From Pseudomonadota bacterium (GTDB taxonomy: Bacteria > Pseudomonadota > Gammaproteobacteria > Steroidobacterales > Steroidobacteraceae), in the NCBI GenBank assembly GCA_023423935.1, contig JAFAEQ010000054.1, forward strand, positions 1 to 45,818: a stretch of DNA of 45,818 nt, in the 5' to 3' direction. This document shows, piece after piece, positions 15,472 to 23,591 of this stretch. The position numbers and the translations under genes are program-made. The notes under the pieces were generated by a model. It did no database searches and was not told the DNA's origin. It saw only the letters and a program-made list of their open reading frames with translations. Numbering within the stretch: the stretch's first letter is position 1; the number at the start of each line of letters is the position of its first letter.

Positions 15472-16425
15472 TCAATCGATATACAGCGAACTCACGCTCT
15501 CTTCGTCGCGGATACGACGCATCGTTTCCGCGAGCAATCCGGCGACCGAAAGCTGCCGGATCTTCCGACATTGGCGCGCTTCGTCGCGCAACGGGATGGT
15601 GTCGGTGACCACGAGCTCGTCGAGCTCCGAATTCGCAATGCGCTCGATGGCAGGGCCGGACAGGACCGCGTGGGTGATATACGCCACGACCTTCTTTCCG
15701 CCCGCATCCTTCAGCGCCTTCGCCGCATGGCACAGCGTGCCTGCCGTATCCACGAGATCATCGATGAGGATAAGGGACTTGCCCTTGACCTCGCCGATGA
15801 TGTTCATCACTTCCGACTCGTTCGCACGCGGGCGACGTTTGTCGATGATGGCGAGATCCGCATCGTCGAGGCGCTTGGCCAGAGCTCGTGCCCGGACCAC
15901 ACCGCCGACGTCGGGCGACACGACCATCAGGTTGTCGTACTTCTGCTTCCAGGCATCGCCAAGCAGCACCGGCGACGCGTACACGTTGTCGACCGGAATA
16001 TCGAAAAAGCCCTGAATCTGATCCGCGTGCAGATCAACGGTCAGCACACGATCGACACCGGCGCTGGCAATCATGTTGGCGACCAGTTTCGCCGTGATCG
16101 GCACGCGCATCGCACGCGGGCGGCGATCCTGACGCGCATATCCGAAGTACGGGATCACCGCCGTGATACGCGCCGCCGACGCACGTCGGCATGCATCGAC
16201 CATCACCAGCAGCTCCATCAAATGATCGTTCGCCGGAGAGCACGTCGGCTGCACGATGAACACGTCGCGACCGCGCACGTTCTCGAGCAACTCGACCGTG
16301 ATCTCGCTATCACTGAACCGGCTGACCGATGCCCGTCCCAGCGGGACGGTCAGGTGGCGGCAGATTTCATAAGCGAGCGGTTGATTGGCGTTGCCCGCAA
16401 ACACCGCCATCGTTGCACGATCCAT
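15472..16425 (-). CDS. prs: Ribose-phosphate pyrophosphokinase
   Basis: 317-residue enzyme that makes PRPP from ribose 5-phosphate and ATP for nucleotide, His, Trp and NAD synthesis. Visible are FSDSEITVELLENVRGRDVF, the flexible-loop region YARQDRRPR, the Mg/ATP site DLHADQIQGFFDIPVDN, and the PRPP loop LILIDDLVDTAGT. Length matches bacterial class I enzymes. The ATG at 16425 has GAGG seven bases upstream. It is transcribed after tRNA-Gln; the gap between them carries a third kind of heptamer element. Confidence 0.97.
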   Translation of the reverse strand: MDRATMAVFAGNANQPLAYEICRHLTVPLGRASVSRFSDSEITVELLENVRGRDVFIVQPTCSPANDHLMELLVMVDACRRASAARITAVIPYFGYARQDRRPRAMRVPITAKLVANMIASAGVDRVLTVDLHADQIQGFFDIPVDNVYASPVLLGDAWKQKYDNLMVVSPDVGGVVRARALAKRLDDADLAIIDKRRPRANESEVMNIIGEVKGKSLILIDDLVDTAGTLCHAAKALKDAGGKKVVAYITHAVLSGPAIERIANSELDELVVTDTIPLRDEARQCRKIRQLSVAGLLAETMRRIRDEESVSSLYID

Positions 16426-16436
16426 CAGGAAACCTC

Positions 16437-16514
16437 GAGGCTGTAGGCTCTAGGCTCTGGACACTGCAGCAGCATCCTACCGCCCATCTCCACAGCCTAC
16501 AGTCCACAGCCTCC
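16437..16514. repeat. Inverted heptamer element, GGCTGTA family
   Basis: The left arm GGCTGTA/GGCTCTA/GGCTCTG (16439-16459) and the right arm CACAGCC/TACAGTC/CACAGCC (16490-16511) are inverted, both with a 7-base period. The spacer of about 30 bases includes CTGCAGCAG. It sits between prs and tRNA-Gln and covers the prs leader. Confidence 0.78.
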
Positions 16515-16523
16515 TATCGAAGC

Positions 16524-16598
16524 TGGCTGGGGCGGAAGGATTCGAACCTCCGAATGGCGGGATCAAAACCCGCTGCCTTACCACTTGGCGACGCCCCA
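16524..16598 (-). tRNA. tRNA-Gln (TTG)
   Basis: 75 bases including an encoded CCA. The acceptor stem TGGGGCG/CGCCCCA is complete; the anticodon arm GCGGG-TTTTGAT-CCCGC gives TTG; the T-arm is GGAGGTTCGAATCC. The U1-A72 start and G73 discriminator are typical of bacterial tRNA-Gln. Placement between ispE and prs is a standard gammaproteobacterial arrangement. Confidence 0.96.
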
Positions 16599-16644
16599 AC
16601 ATTCACCCGATCGTGCGAAGGCGCGCAATGCACCTCGCCGATCA

Positions 16645-17517
16645 TCAACTTTCTCGCGCCAGGCGATCCAGCAGCGGCGAGCGATTGCGCCCGCGTACGA
16701 CATAGCCCGACCAGCGCGCCGGCACGCGCCGCAAGGCGTCGCGGGAAGTCGCTTCATCTGGCATGGCTACGAACACGCAGGAGCCGGTTCCCGTGAGTCG
16801 CGCTTCGCCAAATTGTCCAAGCCAATCAAGAGCTTCGGCGACTTCAGGATAACGCCCGCGTACGGTGGAAGTGCAGTCGTTGCGGCCACCCCCCGCGAGA
16901 AAGGCGCGTATTGTCGTGACGGGGGAATTACGTGTCAATTCAGCGGCCTGAAAGATCTCGCCGGTGGCGACCGAAGCGGCCGGTTTCACCACCAGGAACA
17001 GCGGCTCCGGCAGTTCGATCGATGTGAGCTGCTCGCCTACTCCCTCGGCCCACGCCGCATGCCCTCGCACGAAGACGGGCACGTCGGCGCCGAGCTTCAA
17101 ACCCAGACTCGCCAGCTCCTCGGGATCAATCTGCAGACCCCAAAGACGATTGAGCGCGACCAGCACGGTGGCTGCGTCGGAGCTTCCCCCGCCGAGGCCA
17201 GCCTGAACCGGCGTGTGCTTCACGACATGAATAGCGACTCCGCGTCGGGTACCGGTGTGCAGAGCAAGCAGGCGTGCCGCCTTCACCACCAGATCCGATT
17301 CCGCCGGAACGTCGGCGAGGCCGCCCAGCCGCTCGATCACGTCGTCGGGCCGGCGGAAAAAACGGATCTCATCGGCCAGCTCGATGAACTGCATGGCCGT
17401 CTGCAGCAAGTGATAGCCGTCTGGCCGGCGTCCGACGATATGCAGACACAGATTGAGCTTGGCCGGTGCAGGCCAGGCCTCAGGCGAGCCCAGCGATTCT
17501 CCCCACGACTCGCTCAC
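16645..17517 (-). CDS. ispE: 4-diphosphocytidyl-2-C-methyl-D-erythritol kinase
   Basis: 290-residue GHMP kinase that phosphorylates CDP-ME in the non-mevalonate isoprenoid pathway. WPAPAKLNLCLHIVGRRPDGYH at the N-terminus and the ATP-binding loop PVQAGLGGGSSDAATVL are diagnostic; the C-terminal GTGSCVFVA motif is present. The start is a GTG at 17517, one base after the lolB stop, so translation is probably coupled to lolB. A longer in-frame form would overlap lolB and lacks conservation. tRNA-Gln follows 46 bases downstream. Confidence 0.95.
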   Translation of the reverse strand: MSESWGESLGSPEAWPAPAKLNLCLHIVGRRPDGYHLLQTAMQFIELADEIRFFRRPDDVIERLGGLADVPAESDLVVKAARLLALHTGTRRGVAIHVVKHTPVQAGLGGGSSDAATVLVALNRLWGLQIDPEELASLGLKLGADVPVFVRGHAAWAEGVGEQLTSIELPEPLFLVVKPAASVATGEIFQAAELTRNSPVTTIRAFLAGGGRNDCTSTVRGRYPEVAEALDWLGQFGEARLTGTGSCVFVAMPDEATSRDALRRVPARWSGYVVRGRNRSPLLDRLARES

Positions 17518-17518
17518 C

Positions 17519-18124
17519 TCAGTGCCCCAACTGCCAGCGATCGATGACGATCCTGACCCGTGCATCGCCGCTCGCGGCGCGAATGCGAGTGGGCACGCGC
17601 ACGCCCGGCGCATCCGAGTACTGCTGATATTCGATCCGCCAGCCCGCCTGATCGAGCGCGGTCACGCCCTGGGCATCGGCTGGATGCCATTCGTGTGCGC
17701 CGGGCGCTGCGATGCCGAGCATCCAATAACGCAAACTGCCTGCGGGAACCGGAGCGCCGAGCCTGTTCTCGAGCTCGTCCCAGGCGGCTTGCGATTCGAG
17801 CGTGGTGCCATCTGCCGTGCGCAGTCTGACTTCCGGATCTTCGGCGCTGCCGTCGACTTCCAACTGAACGCTGCCGATGCCGACCGGTCCGCGAATGCGC
17901 ACATCTGCGCGCGGACCGCTCTGATCCCACTCGAATGAACCGGAGCCTCCGCCGCCTTGTGCGCCTGACACACCGATCCGTCCGCGCGCCTGCCAGGCCT
18001 TGAGTTGTCCGAGATCCTCGGGAATCGGGCCGGTCGGCGCGGGCTGCACACGTTGCGTCGCGCAACCCGCCACGAAAATTGCGGACAGCAGGATGAGTGC
18101 GCCAAGTCGTAGCAATCGAGGCAT
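17519..18124 (-). CDS. lolB: Outer-membrane lipoprotein LolB
   Basis: 201-residue lipoprotein that receives lipoproteins from periplasmic LolA and places them in the outer membrane. The signal peptide has a lipobox with Cys21 (IFVAGC). The mature part shows the LolB half-barrel pattern: LKAWQARGRIGVSGAQGG, GSGSFEWDQSG, LGAPVPAGSLRYWMLG and WRIEYQQYSD. Length matches the family. It starts ten bases after the TPR lipoprotein stop, in one operon with it and ispE. Confidence 0.92.
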   Translation of the reverse strand: MPRLLRLGALILLSAIFVAGCATQRVQPAPTGPIPEDLGQLKAWQARGRIGVSGAQGGGGSGSFEWDQSGPRADVRIRGPVGIGSVQLEVDGSAEDPEVRLRTADGTTLESQAAWDELENRLGAPVPAGSLRYWMLGIAAPGAHEWHPADAQGVTALDQAGWRIEYQQYSDAPGVRVPTRIRAASGDARVRIVIDRWQLGH

Positions 18125-18134
18125 GCGGGCCGGT

Positions 18135-19838
18135 TCAGTTCGGCAGCGATTTCAGGCGCGCCTGAAGATCTTCATTGCCCGGATAACGTTCGCTCGCGGC
18201 CTGGAGCAGATTGCGAGCCTCGTCCTTGCGACCGAGTGCGATCAGGACATCGCCCAGATGAAGATCGACTTCCGGATCGTTGATGCGGACCTTGGCCTTC
18301 TGCAGGTACGCGAGCGCCTCTTCGTTGCGCTTCGCGCGATGCATCGCCCAGCCGATGCTATCCAGCACCGCGCCACTGTCAGGCGTCTGCGTGAGTGCCT
18401 CCTGAATCAACTGCGTGCCTTCTTTGACCTTCCCCGTGCGATCGACCAGCGTGTAACCGAGAGCGTTCAGAGCCACCGGATCGCCCGGGCGATCGGCGAC
18501 CAGCTTGCGCAGCTCGGCGATCGCATCCTTCACCCGGTCCGCCTCTTCGAGCTGAAAGACCCGTGCGAATCGCAGCTCCGAAGAATCCGGGTACTGCTTC
18601 AGCGCCCCATCGAGCAGCGCGATGGCGCCTTTGCGATCGCCGCTGCCAGAAAGGAGCGACGCGCGCGTGACCAGCGTGTCGATCGCGTACTGCGGACGTG
18701 CGCTGCCAAATTCCTCGAGATGCTGCAGACCTTTCTGCAGCCCGCCCTGATCGGCCTTGAGTCGCGCGGCGCGTGCCTGTGCCGCCATCGCCATATCGCC
18801 GCCGGTGACGCGGCTGTAGATTTGAATGGCTTCGTCGGTGGCGCCACGCGTTTCAGCGATCGCTCCGAGATAGAACAGCGATTCGTAGACGAAGCGACCG
18901 GTCGAAACCAGATTCGTGTAGCGCTGGACGGCCGAATCGCGATTGCCCATCTGAAAATCGATATCTGCCAGCGTGCGCTCGACGACACCGCCTGCCGTTT
19001 CGCTCGAAGCCAGCGACATCAGCTCCTTGCGACCTTCCTGCTCCTGGCCGGCCTGCATTTTCATCAGGGCATATTCGAGTCGATAGGAATCTTCGCTGTC
19101 CTGATCGATGACGCTCTTGGCAGTCGCAAGTCCCGCCTCGCTCTCACCGCGTGCGAGCTGTACTTGCGCAAGCAGCAACCCTGCGGGCGCCCAGTACGGA
19201 CCGAGCTCGCGAGCCTTCTGCGCATGTTGAAGCGCGAGATCGTAGTTCTCCGAGAGCAACGCACTGCGCGCCAGTGCGTAATGCGCTTCGGTCACATCCG
19301 GGTACTTGAGCACGAGCTTCTGCAGCACAGCGGTGCTGGCCGCGGGCGAGCCTTCGTCGGCGAGCTGCGGCAGCAGCGCAAGAAAGCCCGCGGCAGGATT
19401 GATGAACGCGGTGTCGAGCAGCACGCCCAGATGTTCGGCCGCGCGATCGAGCTGATACAGATGAAGCGCCGCGAACGCCGCAAAGCGGCGGGCTTCCTCA
19501 TTGGTGTGATTGATGGCGAGCCAGCGCTCGGCGCCTTCGAGCACGAGGGTCCATTGATGATGCTCGTAGGCGGTGCGCGTCGCCTGCTCGGCGAGCGATT
19601 CGTCGTTCGCGGCCTGCGCGGCTTTCACGTAGGCACGCGAAGCTTCGAGATATTCACCGCGCTGCAACGCCACCTCCGCACCCAGGACGAGCGCATTGGG
19701 ATCGCTCGGCAATGCTTCGGAGGGCTCGGATTTGGGCGGGGCCGCACAGCCCGAGACCAGCACCGCAAGTACGAGCGATCCGGCAACGATGGACGCCCGG
19801 CGTCGTGCCAGCCTCGCGCAAGGTCCGATCGAGCTCAT
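18135..19838 (-). CDS. TPR-repeat lipoprotein upstream of lolB
   Basis: 567-residue lipoprotein. The signal peptide has Arg-rich RLARRR, hydrophobic ASIVAGSLVLAVL and lipobox VSGC (Cys31). The mature protein is a solenoid of about a dozen TPR units, for example ALVLGAEVALQRGEYLEASRAY, VTEAHYALARSALLSENYDLAL, and the last units ending LLQAASERYPGNEDL. The partner is unknown; such proteins next to lolB are common and may act in envelope assembly. I chose ATG 19838 because it gives a compact lipoprotein signal. ATG 19877 or TTG 19916 would lengthen it; none has a clear ribosome site. Divergent from hemA. Confidence 0.85.
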   Translation of the reverse strand: MSSIGPCARLARRRASIVAGSLVLAVLVSGCAAPPKSEPSEALPSDPNALVLGAEVALQRGEYLEASRAYVKAAQAANDESLAEQATRTAYEHHQWTLVLEGAERWLAINHTNEEARRFAAFAALHLYQLDRAAEHLGVLLDTAFINPAAGFLALLPQLADEGSPAASTAVLQKLVLKYPDVTEAHYALARSALLSENYDLALQHAQKARELGPYWAPAGLLLAQVQLARGESEAGLATAKSVIDQDSEDSYRLEYALMKMQAGQEQEGRKELMSLASSETAGGVVERTLADIDFQMGNRDSAVQRYTNLVSTGRFVYESLFYLGAIAETRGATDEAIQIYSRVTGGDMAMAAQARAARLKADQGGLQKGLQHLEEFGSARPQYAIDTLVTRASLLSGSGDRKGAIALLDGALKQYPDSSELRFARVFQLEEADRVKDAIAELRKLVADRPGDPVALNALGYTLVDRTGKVKEGTQLIQEALTQTPDSGAVLDSIGWAMHRAKRNEEALAYLQKAKVRINDPEVDLHLGDVLIALGRKDEARNLLQAASERYPGNEDLQARLKSLPN

Positions 19839-19953
19839 ACGGACGGCCGGCAGGTGCTTTAAGGTCTCGCTCAGCATGGTGTCGCTTGCGCTCGATGAGG
19901 ATGACGGTGACTGCAATGCCTTCCCGGCAAAAGCCCTGAGGCGAAGGCCATTC

Positions 19954-20163
19954 AGAACACAGGGTTAGAACACAGGCCGACTATATCAGGGACCTCGAGC
20001 AAACTTGTCGTCGCGCAAAGGGGCAGGCCTGTCTCTCCCCTTTAACTGGCGAAACGCCAGCAGGGATCCCCTGAGTAAAAATCTGCTGGTCGACCAAGGG
20101 GGTTCTGCGGTTGTCATCCGGGAGAGGTTCCCGGACAATCCCGGCCCGTTCGCGACACCTCAC
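19954..20163 (+). promoter_or_regulatory. Structured leader and upstream region of hemA
   Basis: Two direct copies of AGAACACAGG (19954-19963 and 19967-19976) precede a -10-like TATATC (19982-19987). The following leader can form AAAGGGG/CCCCTTT (20017-20023 with 20037-20043) and CCGGGA/TCCCGG (20118-20123 with 20129-20134). It also holds two mutually exclusive hairpins: CTGGCG/CGCCAG (20046-20051 with 20055-20060) or CCAGCAG/CTGCTGG (20057-20063 with 20083-20089). Alternative pairing suggests leader control; no known riboswitch class is recognised. Confidence 0.4.
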
Positions 20164-21492
20164 ATGACATTCGTCGTCATCGGCATCAATCATCGTACAG
20201 CTCCGGTCGAGATCCGCGAGAAAGTGGTTTTCGGCAACGAAGAGCTGCCCGAAGCGTTGCGTGAGCTCAACAGCACGCCAGGCGTTCGCGAGTCCGTGAT
20301 CGTCTCCACCTGCAATCGCACCGAGATGTACTGTTTCACGGACAGCGCTCGCGATCCGCTGGTGCAATGGCTCGGAGACTGGCACGACCTCGCTACCCAT
20401 CGTCTCGACCTGCGCGACTCTCTCTATCAACTCGAAGGTCGCGAGGCGATCCAGCATGTCTTCGCGGTCGCCTGCGGATTGGACTCGCTGGTGCTCGGCG
20501 AGCCGCAGATCCTCGGGCAGCTGAAAGAGGCTTACCGGGCCGCGCACGAGCATGGGGTCACCGGTCCGTTTCTGAATCGCCTACTGCAGACGGCCTTCTC
20601 GGTGGCGAAGCGCGTTCGTACCGAGACGCGCATCGGCGCCAATGCGGTGTCGGTCGCCTCCGCCGCGGTGTCGATGGCGCGCACCGTCTTCGATCGCTTC
20701 GAACAGCACACGGCGTTGCTGGTCGGGGCCGGCGAAACGATCGCACTCGCTGCACGACATCTGCACGGCAATGGCTTGCGTCGCATGATCATCGCGAATC
20801 GCAGTATCGAGCGCGCACAGCAACTCGCGTCGGAATTCAACGGCTATGCAATCAGCCTCGATGCGCTCAATGCGCACCTGCCCGAAGCCGACATCGTGAT
20901 CAGCTCGACCGCGAGTCCGACGCCAGTGATCACCTACGACAACGTGCGTGCAGCGCTACGCGCCCGCAAGCGCAAGCCGATGTTCATGGTCGACATCGCC
21001 GTGCCCCGCGACATCGAGCCGCGCATCTCCGAGCTCGAAGACGTGTATCTGTTCACGATCGACGATCTGCAGAACGTCGTGAACGAGAACCTGGAATCGC
21101 GTCGCGAAGCCGCGCGCGACGCCCACGAGCTGATCGCATCCGAAATCGCGGCATTCGAGCTGCAGCTGAAAACGCTCGACGCCGTCCCCACCATCCGACA
21201 GCTGCGCCAGGAAGCCGAAGCGGTACGCGCACAAACGGCCGAACAGGCACGTCGCATGCTGGCGGCCGGCAAGGATCCCCGCGAAGTCGTGGACTTTCTC
21301 GCCAGCACCCTCACCAATCGCCTGCTCCACGGCCCAAGCCAGCGCCTGCGCGAAGCGGCGGAACGCGGCGACATCGACCTCGTCGTGGCCGCAAAGGCAC
21401 TCTTCGCACCGGAAGAACCCGCAACGGATGAGAAATTCTCCACGGGGAACACGGGGCCCACGGGGATGAAAGATCTCCTAAAAGAGAGTTAG
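20164..21492 (+). CDS. hemA: Glutamyl-tRNA reductase
   Basis: 442-residue NADPH enzyme that reduces glutamyl-tRNA to glutamate-1-semialdehyde, the first step of C5 tetrapyrrole synthesis. The catalytic Cys50 is in VIVSTCNRTEMY; GLDSLVLGEPQILGQLKEAY and the Rossmann part LLVGAGETIALAARHL follow; the C-terminal helix forms the dimerisation region. ATG 20164 begins MTFVVIGINHRTAPVEIREK as in the family. The last about 20 residues (KFSTGNTGPTG and on) are encoded by the left arm of a CACGGGG repeat and replace a normal end. Followed by prfA after a 200-base repeat-filled gap. Confidence 0.97.
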   Translation: MTFVVIGINHRTAPVEIREKVVFGNEELPEALRELNSTPGVRESVIVSTCNRTEMYCFTDSARDPLVQWLGDWHDLATHRLDLRDSLYQLEGREAIQHVFAVACGLDSLVLGEPQILGQLKEAYRAAHEHGVTGPFLNRLLQTAFSVAKRVRTETRIGANAVSVASAAVSMARTVFDRFEQHTALLVGAGETIALAARHLHGNGLRRMIIANRSIERAQQLASEFNGYAISLDALNAHLPEADIVISSTASPTPVITYDNVRAALRARKRKPMFMVDIAVPRDIEPRISELEDVYLFTIDDLQNVVNENLESRREAARDAHELIASEIAAFELQLKTLDAVPTIRQLRQEAEAVRAQTAEQARRMLAAGKDPREVVDFLASTLTNRLLHGPSQRLREAAERGDIDLVVAAKALFAPEEPATDEKFSTGNTGPTGMKDLLKES

Positions 21493-21680
21493 CGACCACG
21501 CAACTCTTCCGTCATACCTGTGCAGGCAGGTATCTATCTCGCGGATTCGGATAGATTCCTGCCCAACGCAGGAATGACGCGCTGATGGCAGTCAGTCTCC
21601 AGCACTCAATCTACGTTACAGACCATTGTCTGATTCTGTTGACCCAACCCGGTGGTCCCCGTGATCCCCGTGGAAATCCG
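21436..21680. repeat. Inverted nonamer element, CACGGGGNN family, copy 3
   Basis: The left arm (21436-21472), inside the 3' end of hemA, has CACGGGGAA, CACGGGGCC and CACGGGGAT. The right arm (21648-21680) has GTGGTCCCC, GTGATCCCC and GTGGAAATC. The spacer of about 175 bases contains a second, different inverted repeat (21510-21579). Confidence 0.78.
21510..21579. repeat. CGTCATNCCTG inverted repeat nested in the CACGGGG element
   Basis: CGTCATACCTG, a short hairpin, then GGTATCTATC (21510-21538) is mirrored by GATAGATTCCTG, a hairpin, and CAGGAATGACG (21550-21579). Each arm folds on itself (CCTG with CAGG) and the arms pair with each other. The sequence resembles the widespread CGTCATTCC-type intergenic repeats of proteobacteria. 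Confidence 0.7.
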
Positions 21681-21694
21681 CTCCGTGATTGCCC

Positions 21695-22777
21695 ATGAAA
21701 GATTCCATACGCAACAAACTCGAGAAACTCGTCGAACGTCACGAAGAGGTCAGCGGCTTGCTGGCCGATCCGCAGGTGATTGCGAACAACGATCAGTTCC
21801 GTGAGCTGTCGATGGAATACGCGAAGCTCGAGCCGGTGGTCGCTCGTTATCGCGACTATCAGAAGCTTCTGGGCGAGCGCAGCAATGCGCAGGACATGAT
21901 CGATGGGGACGATGCTGAGATGCGCGAGCTCGGCCAGGAAGAACTCGCGTCGCTCACCTCGCAGATCGAACACGAAGAGGGTGAGCTCGCCAAGCTGCTG
22001 CTGCCGAAGGATGCGCGCGATGAGAGCAACATCTACCTCGAAGTGCGCGCGGGCACCGGCGGCGATGAAGCCGCGATCTTCGCGGGCGATCTGTTCCGTA
22101 TGTACTCGCGCTACGCAGAGGACCAGGGCTGGCGAGTCGAAGTGCTCTCGGAAAGCGCCGGCGAGCATGGAGGCTACAAGGAAATCATCAGCCGCATCGT
22201 CGGTCGTGGCGCCTTCTCGCGCTTGAAGTTCGAAGCAGGAACGCATCGCGTGCAACGCGTGCCGGCGACCGAGGCGCAAGGACGCATTCACACGTCCGCC
22301 TGCACGGTCGCGATCCTGCCCGAGCTGGCGGAAATCGAAGCCATCGACCTGAATCCCGCCGATCTGCGAATCGACACCTTTCGCTCATCGGGCGCGGGCG
22401 GACAGCACGTGAACAAGACGGACTCCGCCATTCGCATCACGCATCTGCCCACCGGCATCGTCGTCGAGTGTCAGGACGAACGCTCGCAGCACAAGAACCG
22501 CTCGCGCGCGATGTCGCTGCTGAAGGCTCGATTGATGGCCGCGGAACAGGAGAAGCGCGATCAGGCCGAAGCCCAGTCACGCAAATCGCAGGTCGGCTCG
22601 GGCGATCGGTCCGAACGCATCCGCACGTACAACTTTCCACAGGGCCGTGTCACCGATCACCGCATCAACCTGACGCTCTACAAGCTCGCCGATGTCATGA
22701 ACGGCGATCTGGCACCCGTGATCGAGCCCTTGCAACAGGAATATCAGGCGGAGCAGCTGGCCAGAATTACGGAGTGA
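21695..22777 (+). CDS. prfA: Peptide chain release factor 1
   Basis: 360-residue factor that terminates translation at UAA and UAG. The codon-recognition tripeptide PAT is in HRVQRVPATEAQGRIHTSAC; the GGQ motif whose Gln is methylated by PrmC is in RSSGAGGQHVNKTDSAIR. Length and N-terminus (MKDSIRNKLEKLVERHEEV) match RF1. ATG 21695 is chosen over a TTG two codons upstream. The stop codon lies at the edge of a GTGATGA repeat arm. The usual third gene of this operon, prmC, is not here but at 34.5 kb. Confidence 0.97.
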   Translation: MKDSIRNKLEKLVERHEEVSGLLADPQVIANNDQFRELSMEYAKLEPVVARYRDYQKLLGERSNAQDMIDGDDAEMRELGQEELASLTSQIEHEEGELAKLLLPKDARDESNIYLEVRAGTGGDEAAIFAGDLFRMYSRYAEDQGWRVEVLSESAGEHGGYKEIISRIVGRGAFSRLKFEAGTHRVQRVPATEAQGRIHTSACTVAILPELAEIEAIDLNPADLRIDTFRSSGAGGQHVNKTDSAIRITHLPTGIVVECQDERSQHKNRSRAMSLLKARLMAAEQEKRDQAEAQSRKSQVGSGDRSERIRTYNFPQGRVTDHRINLTLYKLADVMNGDLAPVIEPLQQEYQAEQLARITE

Positions 22778-22859
22778 TGAGTGACGTGCGATAGGCGATG
22801 AGCCAGAATGCAGCGGCCAAGGACAATACCGATAAGGCTTGCTGCTCATCACCGATCAC
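22772..22859. repeat. Degenerate inverted heptamer element, GTGATGA family, copy 4
   Basis: The left arm GAGTGAT/GAGTGAC followed by degenerate GTGCGATAGGCGATGAG (22772-22802) and the right arm CTCATCACCGATCAC (22845-22859) are partly complementary. It runs from the prfA stop codon to the RDD start codon, filling the whole gap. Confidence 0.6.
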
Positions 22860-23591
22860 ATGCCCACGATCACCCTGCAAAGCGTCACTGGCGTTGATGT
22901 CGAGCTGCGTATCGCGGGCCCCGGCAGCCGCAGCTACGCGTTCGTGATCGACTGGCACATCCGGATCATTCTGGCCATCGCATGGTTGCTCGTCGCGAGG
23001 TTCATCGCTTCGGGCTCTTTTGCACTTTTCGGAGCGCGCCCCGTCACCGGCTGGTCCTATCTCGCGATCGTCCTGCCTGCCGCAGCCATTTATTTTCTGT
23101 ATCACCCCATCCTGGAAATCGCCATGCACGGACGTACGCCCGGCAAGCGCATGGCCGGTGTGCGCATCGTCTCGCGCAGCGGCGACATTCCCGGCGCGGG
23201 CGCGCTGCTCATCCGCAACGTTTTCAGGCTCATCGACAGCCTGCCCTTCCTGTACCTGGTCGGTTTGACGAGTACGATGTTCACCGCGCACCAGGTGCGC
23301 ATCGGCGATCTCGCAGCGGGAACGCTGCTCGTTCACGATGAAACCGATGCGGACAAGTCCTTCGCGGGCGTACATGCAGCCGCTGCATCGAAAGGACTCA
23401 GCCCGCAATCGGCCGACCTGATCAACGAACTGCTGGAGCGCTGGAATCAGCTCGACGCCTCGCGCAACGACATCGCGCGTCAACTGCTGGCGCGCGTCGA
23501 TCGATCGCTGTCTGCCGAGACGCTCGCGCAGATGACCGAAAGCCAGCTGCATGCACGCCTGGCTCAACTGCTGAAGGGTGACGCGGCATGA
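22860..23591 (+). CDS. RDD family membrane protein
   Basis: 243 residues. Residues about 1-150 form the RDD domain: an Arg in helix 1 region (GPGSRSYAFVIDWHIRIILA), four membrane segments (IILAIAWLLVARFIA, WSYLAIVLPAAAIYFL, ALLIRNVFRLIDSLPFLYLVG), and the conserved GRTPGKRMAGVRIV loop. The C-terminal 90 residues are soluble and helical. The function of the family is unknown; some act as transporters. ATG 22860 directly follows the repeat arm. The last four bases overlap the start of the SpoIIM-like gene, so the two are translationally coupled. Confidence 0.88.
   Translation: MPTITLQSVTGVDVELRIAGPGSRSYAFVIDWHIRIILAIAWLLVARFIASGSFALFGARPVTGWSYLAIVLPAAAIYFLYHPILEIAMHGRTPGKRMAGVRIVSRSGDIPGAGALLIRNVFRLIDSLPFLYLVGLTSTMFTAHQVRIGDLAAGTLLVHDETDADKSFAGVHAAAASKGLSPQSADLINELLERWNQLDASRNDIARQLLARVDRSLSAETLAQMTESQLHARLAQLLKGDAA

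Noticed and set aside
18000..19862. 620-codon plus-strand open frame opposite the TPR lipoprotein
   Set aside because: GC-rich codon bias of the TPR gene leaves the opposite frame open; the TPR gene has a lipobox and repeat units, and the antisense frame has nothing recognisable.
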